A DNA stretch of 38,664 nt from Chloroflexota bacterium (GTDB lineage Bacteria > Chloroflexota > UBA6077 > JACCZL01). The notes under the pieces are model-generated. The model worked only from the letters and a program-made list of their open reading frames with translations. It was not told where the DNA came from and did not search any database. The DNA lies in the NCBI GenBank assembly GCA_020850535.1, contig JADZEM010000048.1, positions 1-38,664 on the forward strand. Direction: 5' to 3'. The translations under genes were made by a program, and so were the position numbers. Below, piece after piece: positions 1 to 8,208 of this stretch (position 1 is the first letter of the stretch; each line of letters begins with the position of its first letter).

Positions 1-25
1 GCTCATAGCAAGCACGCAACTCTCT

Positions 26-220
26 ATTGTCGTCCTGAGCGCAGCGAAGGACCTCACCCGCTGACCGTCAAGGTTGGGAGATCCTTCACGTCGCTCGCAA
101 GCTCGCTCGTTCAGGATGACAGACTCACTGCTGACCGCTGACGCAAACGTCGAGCGTCAGCAGGTGGGTGAGCGTTGACGGTCAGCGGGTGAGGTCCTTC
201 GCTGCGCTCAGGACGACAAT
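26..220. repeat. 195-bp inverted-repeat element with perfect 46-bp arms
   Basis: Bases 26-71 are the exact reverse complement of 175-220. The outer flanks (about 8-25 and 221-238) still pair partly, with several mismatches. The arms carry the motif CCTGAGCGCAGCGAAGGACC. The 103-base centre holds a related motif ending in CAGGATGAC and a smaller hairpin (CTGACGC/GCGTCAG near 138-160). No gene is visible in 1-312. The element lies just downstream of the solute-binding protein gene that ends at 313 on the minus strand, so it could also stop its transcription. Repeats of this look are common between genes in Chloroflexota assemblies (recollection, not a search). Other copies would show whether it is mobile. 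Confidence 0.8.
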
Positions 221-312
221 TGCAAGTTGCACGCTTTCACCAAGAGTCCCACGCCCCCCGAAACCTGAAACCCAGAACCCGAAACCCCGCGCCGGGTCGC
301 GCCCACGACCCG

Positions 313-2010
313 TCACGTATCCAACCAGGCGTTCTGGTAGCTCCACAGCGTCGTGGTGGGGTGCTGGCTCAGCCCCTGCACCCGCCTGTGTGCCACGTCG
401 ATCATCTCCGCTGAGAACAGGAAGACCTGTCCTGGCTGCTCCAACAGCTTGAGCTGGATCTGGTCGTAGATCGGCTTCCGCCTCTCAACCTCGAACACGG
501 CGCGGCCCTCGTCAAGGAGCCGGTCAAGCTCGGGGCCGTTGCGATTGGTCCAGTTCTGGGCTTTGGAGTGGAACGCGCGATAGAACGCCGTATCCGGATC
601 GGCGTAGCCGGCCGTCGTGTTGAGCGTCGCCTGGAACTCTTTGCGCTGCCACCGCTCCAGCCACTGCCCGTAGGGAACGTGCTCGATCTGGAGATGCACG
701 CCGATCTTCGCCAACTGGTCGCGGATCACCTGGGCGTTGACGGCCATCGTCGGCAGGGTCGGGATGGTCAGCACCGTCGCCTCGAAGCCGTTCGGGTGGC
801 CTGCCCGGGCCAGCAGCTCGCGCGCACGGTCGAGATTCACCGTGTAGGTGGGCTGCCACTGCTCCGGACGGAGCTGCCACTGCTTCATGGCGGGGGTGGC
901 CGGCGCCGTCTGCACCGCGAATCCCCCGGCCGCCGCGGTGATGCACGCGGCGCGGTCCACGGCGTAGCTGACGGCCTGCACCACTTCGGGCTTGTCGAAC
1001 GGTGGGCTGGCCTGGTTCAGGTTCAGGGAGTCGTACCCGAGGCGGGGGGTGCGGGAGATGGCGAGATGGGGCTGGTCGGCAACCTGACCGTGGTAGCGGT
1101 TCTCCTCCAGCATGGCGTGGTCGATGGTGCCGCTCCGCAGCCCCTCGACGATCGCCGCTTCGTCTGGCAGGATCCGCAGGACCAGCGCCTCCAGGTACGG
1201 CTTGTCCCGCTCGAAGTACTCGCGGTGCTTCCGAAACCGCATCTCGTGCTCGGGAGTCCAGGCCTCCAGCACAAACGGCCCGGTCCCGACGGCGACCTTG
1301 CTGAGGTTGCCGTGCCGCTCCACCGTCTCGCGGTTGACGATGGCGCCCCAGCGAGAATCGGCCATGGTGGCGAGGATGCCGGCGTTGGCGGAGCGCAGCA
1401 CGAACCGGACGTGGTACTTGTCGAGCACCTCGACGCCCTCGATGACGGCGAACTCGGAGCGGCCCGGCGAGTCGCGCAGGAGTCGCTGGTAGCTGAATCG
1501 CACGTCGTCGGCGGTCAGCTCGCGGCTGACGGGCGGGTGCCATTGCACGCCGCGCCGCAACGCCACGTCGAGCTGCCTGCCGTCAGGCGTGACGCGCCAG
1601 CTCTCGGCGAGGTCGGGCTGGATGGTCAGGTCGTTGGACAGTCGGAAGAGATTGTTGTACGTCAGCATGGTGATCCGCTGACGCGCAAGGCTCGGCGTGA
1701 GCTGTGGATCGAGGTCCGTCGCGTCGGCGGTCCGCGCTGCGACGAGCGTGCCGCCGGGCTTCGGTGTGCGGACGGCTGACGCCTGGGACGCGCTGGCAGT
1801 TGGGGCAGGCTGACGCGGGGACGGCCAGTCAGCCGCCTGGGCGGCATCCTGCGGCGGCCGGGTCGGTCTGGCGGGCATGGCCGGCTGCGAGGGCGTGGCG
1901 GACCGGCAGGCCGTCAGCAGCGCTGCGCCGCCGATGGTCAGCGCGCCGCGCAGAAACGCCCGCCGGGACGGCCGCGAACAACTGTCGGCCGAGGCCAGAT
2001 CCTCGGTCAT
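313..2010 (-). CDS. ABC transporter substrate-binding lipoprotein, family 5 (peptide/nickel type)
   Basis: This 565-residue protein should bind a small peptide or similar solute outside the cell and hand it to an ABC importer. Residues 15-40 form an export signal with a twin-arginine motif (SRRAFLRG), a hydrophobic stretch and a lipobox (LTAC), so a Tat-exported lipoprotein is predicted. A Pro/Ala/Ser-rich linker follows to about residue 85. Then comes the family 5 body, starting with PGGTLVAARTADATDLDPQ and including AESWRVTPDGRQLDVALRRG and TADDVRFSYQRLL. AGGAG lies 9 bases before the ATG, which supports this start. No permease or ATPase genes adjoin it, so it is an orphan in this window. 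The substrate cannot be read from sequence. Confidence 0.9.
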   Translation of the reverse strand: MTEDLASADSCSRPSRRAFLRGALTIGGAALLTACRSATPSQPAMPARPTRPPQDAAQAADWPSPRQPAPTASASQASAVRTPKPGGTLVAARTADATDLDPQLTPSLARQRITMLTYNNLFRLSNDLTIQPDLAESWRVTPDGRQLDVALRRGVQWHPPVSRELTADDVRFSYQRLLRDSPGRSEFAVIEGVEVLDKYHVRFVLRSANAGILATMADSRWGAIVNRETVERHGNLSKVAVGTGPFVLEAWTPEHEMRFRKHREYFERDKPYLEALVLRILPDEAAIVEGLRSGTIDHAMLEENRYHGQVADQPHLAISRTPRLGYDSLNLNQASPPFDKPEVVQAVSYAVDRAACITAAAGGFAVQTAPATPAMKQWQLRPEQWQPTYTVNLDRARELLARAGHPNGFEATVLTIPTLPTMAVNAQVIRDQLAKIGVHLQIEHVPYGQWLERWQRKEFQATLNTTAGYADPDTAFYRAFHSKAQNWTNRNGPELDRLLDEGRAVFEVERRKPIYDQIQLKLLEQPGQVFLFSAEMIDVAHRRVQGLSQHPTTTLWSYQNAWLDT

Positions 2011-2203
2011 CTCGGCTCACTCCTGGAAGAACTGTGCAGCGTGAACCTCCTGCATCCGTGGCCGGCCGCAGGCAGCGTCAACCAGGGGTTTGACAGAAGT
2101 AGGAGAATAAGACGGTCGCGCGGGCCAGCGAAGTGGGGGCTGCGGGGCCATTCTAACGGTCGTGCGCTCGCTGTCCAGCGACGACGCACAGAAGCGCGCA
2201 AAC

Positions 2204-2941
2204 TCAGTGCTTGGCGCGGGGCAGCGGGCGCGCCCAGCTTTTCAGGCGGTAGTCGAGGATCAGCCAGATCATCCGCGCTCCGACCTTGAGCGTCGTCTTC
2301 CGCGAGCCGGTGATCTTCGACTCCCCTACCCGCGCCCGGTAGTTCACCGGCACCTCGACGATCCGCAGCCCGTTGAGCAGGGCCAGCACGACCATCTCGG
2401 GCAGAAAATGGCTGCCGCCCACCGTCAGCTGCCCGACGATCTTCTGGGCGGCCTCCCGGCGGATCAGCCGCAGCGTGCAGCCGCAGTCGGAGAGCGACGG
2501 CCCATCAAACAGCAACTGGAGCAGCTTGGCGACGGCCCAGTTGCCGACCCGCAGGAACCAGCCCATGTTGGCCTGCTCCCAGATCAGCTCGCGGGTGGTG
2601 CGGGTGCCCATCACCATGTCCAGCTCGTGGGCGTAGGCGAGCAGCTTGACGACGTCGTCGGCCACGAAGGTGCCGTCTGGCTCGGCCAGGATGATGTAGT
2701 CGCCGGTCGCTTCGTGCAGGCCGCGCCGGAGGGCGTTGCCGTAGCCTTGCTTCGTTTCCAGGACGACCCGCGCACCGGCCGCTCGCGCCAGCGCTCCGGT
2801 CCCGTCCTTCGAGTTGTTGTCGACTACGAGGACTTCGTCGACGGCCGGCACGGCCTGGAAGTCGCGGACGGCCCGCGCGATGTTGGCGGCCTCGTTGTAG
2901 GCCGGAAAGACGACTGAAACCTTCTTGCCATCGCCCCACAC
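2204..2941 (-). CDS. Family 2 glycosyltransferase, dolichol/polyprenol-phosphate mannosyltransferase-like
   Basis: This is a cytoplasmic or membrane-associated GT-A enzyme that probably moves a sugar from a nucleotide sugar to a polyprenyl phosphate. It opens with VSVVFPAYNEAANI. It has VDNNSKDGT (nucleotide-binding acidic region), AEPDGTF (the DxD-like site), a TGDYIILAEPDG strand and a C-terminal RVGESKITGSRKT typical of DPM1-like enzymes. No membrane segment is seen, so it is the short form. The frame stays open upstream to 3373, but that part is translated repeat DNA. AAGGAG ten bases before the GTG at 2941 supports a 245-residue protein, and a GTG at 2950 is the alternative. The sugar and the acceptor are unknown. 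Confidence 0.85.
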   Translation of the reverse strand: MWGDGKKVSVVFPAYNEAANIARAVRDFQAVPAVDEVLVVDNNSKDGTGALARAAGARVVLETKQGYGNALRRGLHEATGDYIILAEPDGTFVADDVVKLLAYAHELDMVMGTRTTRELIWEQANMGWFLRVGNWAVAKLLQLLFDGPSLSDCGCTLRLIRREAAQKIVGQLTVGGSHFLPEMVVLALLNGLRIVEVPVNYRARVGESKITGSRKTTLKVGARMIWLILDYRLKSWARPLPRAKH

Positions 2942-3035
2942 GGCAGGCACGCTCCTTCGACTGCAGCGCAGCGGGGCAGATTGTACCGCTCTGCGCGTCG
3001 TGCGGAGGGAACCGAGTTGCGTGTGAACACATGTC

Positions 3036-3252
3036 GTCCCGACCGAGGCGAGGAACGAGCACACCCGGCTCGTCATCCCGACCCCATTCGGCAAGCTCAG
3101 GGCAAGCTCCGCGAGGCACGAGCACACCCGGCTCGTCATCCCGACCGAAGCGAGGAACGAGCGGAGTGGAGAGGGATCTTCCCCGGGTGAGGGACGATTG
3201 ATGAGGGAAGATCCCTCGACTTCGTTCGCACGCTCACTGCGCTCGGGATGAC
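3036..3252. repeat. Cluster of dispersed palindromic repeats
   Basis: The block is built from several copies of a GTCATCCCGACC...GAGGAACGAGC unit. A CACACCCGGCTCGTCATCCC segment occurs near 3060 and again near 3124. The best-formed copy spans 3135-3252. Its ends pair (GTCATCCCGA with TCGGGATGAC), and an inner perfect 13-bp stem pairs 3171-3183 with 3205-3217 around a 21-base loop. On the minus strand it reads as an open frame joined to the glycosyltransferase. It looks like a selfish intergenic repeat and not a CRISPR, because unit lengths and gaps vary. Confidence 0.75.
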
Positions 3253-3380
3253 GGGGAGTGTGGCGGCTCACTGCGCTCGGGCTGACGGGGTTCGTTGTGC
3301 GCTCACGTTGGGTGGATGGATGATGGCGTGCTCGCAACCGCTGGCTGTTGAATGACGGTCTCAAGAAGCGCAACGCTGTA

Positions 3381-3441
3381 GCGTGGGGGTTTGTCCCCCG
3401 CCCGTTCTACTATGAAACGGGCGGGGGACAAACCCCCACGC
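3381..3441. repeat. Perfect 26-bp palindrome with 9-base loop
   Basis: Bases 3381-3406 pair exactly with 3416-3441, and the loop is CTACTATGA. The arm reads GCGTGGGGGTTTGTCCCCCG and continues CCCGTT. It sits 35 bases past the stop of the chemotaxis gene (3476, minus strand) and could act as its transcription terminator, though no T-run follows. Exact pairing over 26 bp is stronger than most terminators and suggests a mobile palindromic repeat. The remaining bases of 2942-3475 outside this and the 3036-3252 block show nothing further. Confidence 0.8.
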
Positions 3442-3475
3442 TGCCGGCCCGGGAACCTGAGAGCGTCTTCTATCC

Positions 3476-5560
3476 TTATCCGGCGCGGCGTCCCCAGCTT
3501 CGTGCGATCGCCGGCTCCCAGTCTCCGGATTGACGCCGCGCCACCACCGGCTCTGGCTCCATGGTCGTCACCAGGCCGTCGTCCACCCGGAACTGCGCCA
3601 GCAACGCCCGCACCTCGGCCGCCGTGCCCGCCAGCATCTCCGCCTGCTCGGAGACGTTCGCGACCTGGGCCGCCATCTCCTCCGACGACGCCGACACCTG
3701 CCGGCTGGCCCCCGAGCTCTCCTCGGCGACGTCGGAGATGCCGCGGATCGACTCGCTGACCTGCCCGGCCTGGGCGGCCATCTCTTCGGTCGCGGCCGTG
3801 CTCTCTTCGACGATGGCGCTGATGCTGCCCATCGCGTCCACCACCCCGCGCGAGGCGGCGGTCATCTCCTGGGCCGCTAACGCGATAGTGGATACCCGGT
3901 CCACCATCGCCTCGATGGCCTCCAGGATCTCGGTCAGGGCCGTGCCCGCCTGATCTGCCTTCGCCGTGCCCTCCTCGACCTTGCCCGAGCCGCTCTCCAT
4001 CGCCCGAACGGCCTCGCGGGTGCCGGTCTGCACCTCGCGAATCAGGTCGGAGATGGAGCGGGTCTCGCGCTGTGAGCGCTCGGCGAGTTTGCGGACCTCG
4101 TCGGCGACCACCGCGAAGCCTCGACCGTGCTCGCCGGCCCGGGCCGCCTCGATGGCGGCATTCAGCGCCAGCAGGTTGGTCTGCTCGGCGATGTCGTCGA
4201 TGGTCTCGACGACCGCCCCGATCTTCTCGCCCAGCTTCCCAAGCTGCTCGACCTTCGTGGCGGCGTCGGCCACCACGCCTCGGATCTCCAGCATCCCGCT
4301 GACGGTCTCGCGGACGGCCGCCGCGCCGTGCTGGGCCGAGATGCGGGTCGCCTCGCCGGCCTCGGCCACCTCGCGGGCGTCCGACGCCACCCGATCCACC
4401 CCCGTCGCCATCGCCGTCGCCGTCTCGGCGACCTGCTGGATCTGCTGGGCCTGACTGCTGGCCCCCTGCGCGATGCCGTCGATGGCCTGGGTGAGCTGCG
4501 TCACGGCCTCCTGCGAGCCGCGCGCCGCCCGGCTGGTCTCTTCGCTGCCGGCCGCCACGTGCTGGACTGCGCCTGCGACCTGCCGCACCACGTTGCCGGC
4601 CTGCCCGGCCACCTGGCTCAGCCCCGACGAGCTTTCGGCCACCATCACCGCCGCATCCTGGACCGTGCCGACCAGCGCCGCCAGCCTGGTCCGCGCCTCT
4701 TCGTAGCTGGTGATGGTCGCCTGCATCTGCTGGAGCACGTCGTTTGTCACGCGGGCCGTCTGCCCGATCTCGTCGGCGCCGTACTGGTCGATGGGCTTCG
4801 TGGAGGCGTGCGCCGCGACGGTCAGGTCGCCGGCCGCCATCGCCGCCAGCCCCCGCTCGATGGACGCCACGCCCTCATTCGCCATGGCGGTCAGGGTGTC
4901 TTGCACCATCGTGACCCGGCGGGTGATGCCGCGCGCCATCACGAACGCCACGCCGAACCCGACCGCGAGGCTCAGGCCGATGGCCCCGAGCATCAGGGCC
5001 TGGGCCACCGCAAAGCTCTGATCGCGGCTCGCTACCACGGCGGCCATCCGCTCCTGCTTGAGGCGGACCAGCTCGGACACCTGCTCGTTGATGACGGTGA
5101 TGACCTTCTGGCTGTCTTCGTTGTTGAGGGTGGTGCGGGCCGTGAGCTGATCGCCGCCGAGCGCTGCGTCGGTGATCGTCTTCCGGACCTCGCCCCACTC
5201 CTTGTAGCTCGCCATGAGCCTCTCGAACACCTGCCGCTCCTCGGGTGCGTCGAGCATGGTGTTCATCTTCGCGATCTGCTCCTGGAACTGCCTGTCGAGG
5301 GCGTCCTGGCTGGCCTTGAGCCGCTGCTTCTCGTCCGGGGTGAACGCCAGCACCAGGGCGCGCAGGTCGCGCTGAAGTGACAGCGAGGCGGCACGGCTCT
5401 CGAAGACGGCCGTCAGCCCGACCACGTCGTCGTCGGCGATGTCGTGCAGGGCACGTATCGCCAGCCCGAGCTGGTACAGGCCGAGCGTGCCGATCAGCGC
5501 CAGCATCCCAAGGACCAGCCCGAAGCTTCCCAACAGCTTTCCACGAACACCCACACGCAC
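3476..5560 (-). CDS. Methyl-accepting chemotaxis protein
   Basis: This 694-residue inner-membrane receptor should sense a signal outside the cell and control a CheA kinase. Residues 10-32 form the first membrane segment. Residues about 33-185 are a helical periplasmic region like the four-helix-bundle MCP sensor. A second membrane segment ([19 protein letters not shown]) and a HAMP domain ([12 protein letters not shown]) follow. The C-terminal half is the MA signalling domain, with the hallmark hairpin tip [19 protein letters not shown] and then [15 protein letters not shown]. The GTG start is supported by AGGAGGG seven bases upstream. No other che genes adjoin it, so it presumably works with a cluster elsewhere. 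No CheR-binding pentapeptide is seen at the end. The ligand is unknown. Confidence 0.93.
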   Translation of the reverse strand: MRVGVRGKLLGSFGLVLGMLALIGTLGLYQLGLAIRALHDIADDDVVGLTAVFESRAASLSLQRDLRALVLAFTPDEKQRLKASQDALDRQFQEQIAKMNTMLDAPEERQVFERLMASYKEWGEVRKTITDAALGGDQLTARTTLNNEDSQKVITVINEQVSELVRLKQERMAAVVASRDQSFAVAQALMLGAIGLSLAVGFGVAFVMARGITRRVTMVQDTLTAMANEGVASIERGLAAMAAGDLTVAAHASTKPIDQYGADEIGQTARVTNDVLQQMQATITSYEEARTRLAALVGTVQDAAVMVAESSSGLSQVAGQAGNVVRQVAGAVQHVAAGSEETSRAARGSQEAVTQLTQAIDGIAQGASSQAQQIQQVAETATAMATGVDRVASDAREVAEAGEATRISAQHGAAAVRETVSGMLEIRGVVADAATKVEQLGKLGEKIGAVVETIDDIAEQTNLLALNAAIEAARAGEHGRGFAVVADEVRKLAERSQRETRSISDLIREVQTGTREAVRAMESGSGKVEEGTAKADQAGTALTEILEAIEAMVDRVSTIALAAQEMTAASRGVVDAMGSISAIVEESTAATEEMAAQAGQVSESIRGISDVAEESSGASRQVSASSEEMAAQVANVSEQAEMLAGTAAEVRALLAQFRVDDGLVTTMEPEPVVARRQSGDWEPAIARSWGRRAG

Positions 5561-5912
5561 TGCACATCCCTCCTGGCGGCGTCCACCACGCCGCGACTCG
5601 CCGTCTTCTCAGGCACGACGAGCACAATTCCCCACAGCGCACCGGCAACAGCACGGCTCAGTACACGGAGCCACGGTGCTGTCGCAGCCAGTCAGGCAAG
5701 TCCCCATGTGCCCTGGCCGCGTGCGTCACAGATGTGCGAAGCGGCGTCACCGCCGTTCGCGCATACTCATCAGAACGGCCCTGGCGAGGCCAGAGTGATG
5801 CCCGTAACCGCGAACTCCGGGCGCAGGAGTGACTGGCATTTTTGAGACAGGGGCGGATGCAGATACGGACGTCTCCGCTGCCCGACCCCGAGCCCGCAAC
5901 GTCTGTCGGCGC
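5561..5912. other. Intergenic region between the LacI and chemotaxis genes
   Basis: Both flanking genes run on the minus strand. The stretch holds the chemotaxis gene's ribosome site (AGGAGGG next to 5570) and presumably its promoter, but I could not pick a convincing -35/-10 pair. No coding frame with recognisable protein was found. Confidence 0.5.
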
Positions 5913-6986
5913 CTACCGCGCGAGCTGCGCCCCGCACGACTCCCGCACCACCAGCCGCACCGGCAGCACCCGCTCCGGATCGGCCGGCTCGTGGCCGTCC
6001 AGCAGGTCGAAGAGCGTCTCCGCGCCCAGCCGCCCCAGCTCCGTCGAGCCCAGCACGACCGTCGTCAGGGCGGGGATCGTCAGCGTGCCCAGCTCGACGC
6101 CGTGGAACCCGACCATCGCGATGTCGTCTGGCACGCGCAGGCCGGCCTCGTGGAGACCGCGCATCGCCGCGATGGCGATCAGGTCGTTGGTGGCGAAGAT
6201 CGCCGTCGGGCGGGTCGATGGGTCAGGGTGCGCCGCCACGAATCGCCGCGCCAGCTCCAGGCCGCCGTTCGTGCCGCGCGGGCCGGCCGTCACCCAGGAC
6301 GGGACGAACTCGATGCCCGCCTCCGCCAGCGCTTTGCGGTAGCCCTGGAAGCGGCCATGCCCGGCGTCCGGCTCGTCGGTCACCAGGGGCACGTCGTCCC
6401 AGGTCATGTGTCCGATGCGCCGGTGGCCCAGCCCGACCAGGTGCCGCGTGGCGATGTACCCGCCGTCGAAGTCGTCCACGCGGATCGAGGGGATCGACGG
6501 GTGCGGGCTGTGATCGAGCAGGATCACCACCGGCAGCCGCCGCTGGGCCAGGAGCAGCAGCGAGTCGAACGCCGCGCCGACTGCCTGCCGCCGGTTGACG
6601 GCGATGATCACGCCGTCCGCGCTGCCCTGGCGGAGATGTTGAAGCGCGCGCAGCTCGGCCTCGAGGTCGTGCGCGTCGATGACGCTGACTTCGTAATCAC
6701 GGCTGCCGGCGACCGACCCTACGCCCGACGCGATCTCGCTGAAGAACGGGCTGCCGAGCCGCCAGAGCAGCAGCGAGATGATCCCCGTTCTTCGGCGTCT
6801 GAGGCTGCGCGCGGCGTGGTCGGGAACGTAGCCCAGCTCGTTCGCGACGGCCATGACACGGTCACGGGTGGACTCGCTGATACGAACCTGTTCGGCCCGT
6901 CCGTTCAACACCACCGAGGCTGTCGTTTTGGAGACGCCTGCCTGACGCGCGACCTCTTCGAGGGTGAGCGGCCGTCGAATCTCCAT
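5913..6986 (-). CDS. LacI/GalR-family transcriptional regulator
   Basis: This 357-residue repressor has the standard family layout. An N-terminal helix-turn-helix (TLEEVARQAGVSKTTASVVL) and hinge helix (YVPDHAARSLRRRRTG) bind DNA, and a periplasmic-binding-protein-like effector domain follows (IISLLLWRLGSPFFSEIASG, then RVDDFDGGYIATRHLVGLGH and PTAIFATNDLIAI). The ATG at 6986 starts directly before MEIRRPLTLEEVARQAG and gives the usual family length. The longer open frame to 7220 is not supported. It is divergent from the methyltransferase/oxidoreductase operon at 7273, and a LacI-type palindrome lies between them, so it probably controls that operon and itself. The effector, often a sugar or related small molecule, is not readable. 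Confidence 0.93.
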   Translation of the reverse strand: MEIRRPLTLEEVARQAGVSKTTASVVLNGRAEQVRISESTRDRVMAVANELGYVPDHAARSLRRRRTGIISLLLWRLGSPFFSEIASGVGSVAGSRDYEVSVIDAHDLEAELRALQHLRQGSADGVIIAVNRRQAVGAAFDSLLLLAQRRLPVVILLDHSPHPSIPSIRVDDFDGGYIATRHLVGLGHRRIGHMTWDDVPLVTDEPDAGHGRFQGYRKALAEAGIEFVPSWVTAGPRGTNGGLELARRFVAAHPDPSTRPTAIFATNDLIAIAAMRGLHEAGLRVPDDIAMVGFHGVELGTLTIPALTTVVLGSTELGRLGAETLFDLLDGHEPADPERVLPVRLVVRESCGAQLAR

Positions 6987-7118
6987 GCCGTTCCCACGTC
7001 CAGCGGCGCACCGATGCACCGCGAAAATTGCCGGCCGAGCCGTTGGCGACGCCACCACCCCTGGCGCTGGGGCACTATTGCCCAACCGCCGGCCCGTGTC
7101 AAGAGGGTGACGGCGTGC

Positions 7119-7130
7119 CGAAACGTTTTG
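7119..7130. promoter_or_regulatory. Candidate LacI-family operator
   Basis: CGAAACGTTTTG is a near-perfect 12-bp palindrome around the central CG, with a perfect core AAACGTTT. A central CpG in such a palindrome is the usual mark of LacI/GalR operators. It lies between the divergent regulator (start 6986) and operon (start 7273). The regulator-operator link is inferred. Confidence 0.55.
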
Positions 7131-7195
7131 TCTGCGGAATCCGCGGCAATCGCACCGAGCACGCGTCCGGATATCTCGCGCGGCGCGGCCGGCGA

Positions 7196-7204
7196 TGCTA
7201 TCCT
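7196..7204 (+). promoter_or_regulatory. Possible extended -10 promoter element of the methyltransferase operon
   Basis: TGCTATCCT fits the extended -10 pattern TGnTATnnT and lies about 70 bases before the GTG at 7273. No good -35 box is seen upstream, which is tolerated for extended -10 promoters. The call is weak because it rests on one short motif. Confidence 0.25.
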
Positions 7205-7272
7205 CCGTCCCAGGACACACGCTGCCACTAACAGGCTGGCCCCATCCTCATTCCCTGGAAGGAGCCACGACC

Positions 7273-8208
7273 GTGACTGCGACTGACCCTCTCCGCGATG
7301 CTGCGAAGCCGAGTCCGCTCGTCGTCAGCGGCCCCATGGGGGCCGAGCTGGTTGACAGGGGCGTGCGCTGGCGCGGCCACGGGATGCTGACTGACGAGGA
7401 CGCGGTCCGCGCCCTGTACGTCGAGTACCTCCAGGCTGGCTGCGACGTGCTGCGAACGAACACGTTCCAGCTCAACGCGCGCATCTACCTCGACGTGTTC
7501 CGCGATCCCGCGCACATGGCCCACATCGGCGCACCGGGGCTGGCGACCCGCCACGTCGACCTGACCCGCAAGGCTGTCCAGCTTGCGCGGGAGGCTCGCC
7601 AGCAGACCGGCCGCGCCGGCGTGCCGATCGCTGGCGTGATCGGGCCGTTGGAGCACTGCTTCCGGCCGGACCTCTCGCCGGATCACGACACGGCCCGCGC
7701 CGAGCACAACGAGCTGGCCGAGACGCTGGTGGAGGCCGGGGCTGACCTGCTGCTGCTCTCCTCCATGAACACGATCCACGAGACGAAGGCCGCCATCGAG
7801 GCCGCCCGCCTGACCGGCCTGCCGTTCTGGGTCAGCTTCATCGTCGGGCCGGAGGGCGAGCTGCTGAGCCGCGAGCCGCTGGCCGACGCCGTCTACCTGG
7901 CGCGGCACCTCGGGGCCGAGGCTGTCCTCGTCGAGAACACCCCAGCCGACACGGCTGAGGCCGCGCTCAAGCGCATCGAGGAGGGCGGGCCGGCCGGCCT
8001 GATCCCGCACCTGGGCGTCTACGACCCGCCGTCCTGGAAGTTCGAGTTCTTCCCGCGCTTTGCCGAGACGGCCGCCTGGACGCCCGCCCGCTTCGCCGAT
8101 CTGGGGCACGGGGCGGTGCACCACGGGGCCAGGATCGTCGGGGTGGGCTTCGGTGGCGGTCCCGCGCACGTGCAGGCGCTGGTGGCGGTGCGGGAGGCGG
8201 CAGCATGA
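7273..8208 (+). CDS. Homocysteine S-methyltransferase-family paralogue lacking the zinc and substrate-site residues
   Basis: This 311-residue protein has the homocysteine S-methyltransferase (PF02574) barrel fold. It shares blocks with the next gene: TNTFQL, CFRPDLSP and HLGVYDPPSWKFE. Known enzymes of the family hold zinc through three cysteines. Here the NC motif has become ENT and GGCCG has become VGFGG, so all three are gone. The early DGG is SGP, and the IET that supplies a substrate-binding glutamate is SSM. It is therefore either a pseudoenzyme, a partner subunit or an enzyme with another reaction. GGAAGGAG lies 8 bases before the GTG start, and the longer frame from 7195 is not supported. 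Its stop overlaps the next start by four bases (ATGA), so the two are translationally coupled. Confidence 0.85.
   Translation: MTATDPLRDAAKPSPLVVSGPMGAELVDRGVRWRGHGMLTDEDAVRALYVEYLQAGCDVLRTNTFQLNARIYLDVFRDPAHMAHIGAPGLATRHVDLTRKAVQLAREARQQTGRAGVPIAGVIGPLEHCFRPDLSPDHDTARAEHNELAETLVEAGADLLLLSSMNTIHETKAAIEAARLTGLPFWVSFIVGPEGELLSREPLADAVYLARHLGAEAVLVENTPADTAEAALKRIEEGGPAGLIPHLGVYDPPSWKFEFFPRFAETAAWTPARFADLGHGAVHHGARIVGVGFGGGPAHVQALVAVREAAA

Noticed and set aside
3036-3252. CRISPR array
   Set aside because: Repeat units differ in length and sequence, gaps are irregular, copies occur in both orientations and no cas genes are present.
2942-3373. 143-residue N-terminal extension of the glycosyltransferase
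   Set aside because: It is a translation of dispersed palindromic repeats. A ribosome site and GTG just before the conserved start fit the shorter protein.
4127-5380. 417-codon plus-strand frame across the chemotaxis gene
   Set aside because: It is the antisense shadow of a clear MCP and shows only compositional repeats (His/Asp/Leu/Arg).
5829-7286. 485-codon plus-strand frame across the LacI gene
   Set aside because: The opposite strand encodes an unmistakable LacI protein. This frame has no domain, only high-GC composition.
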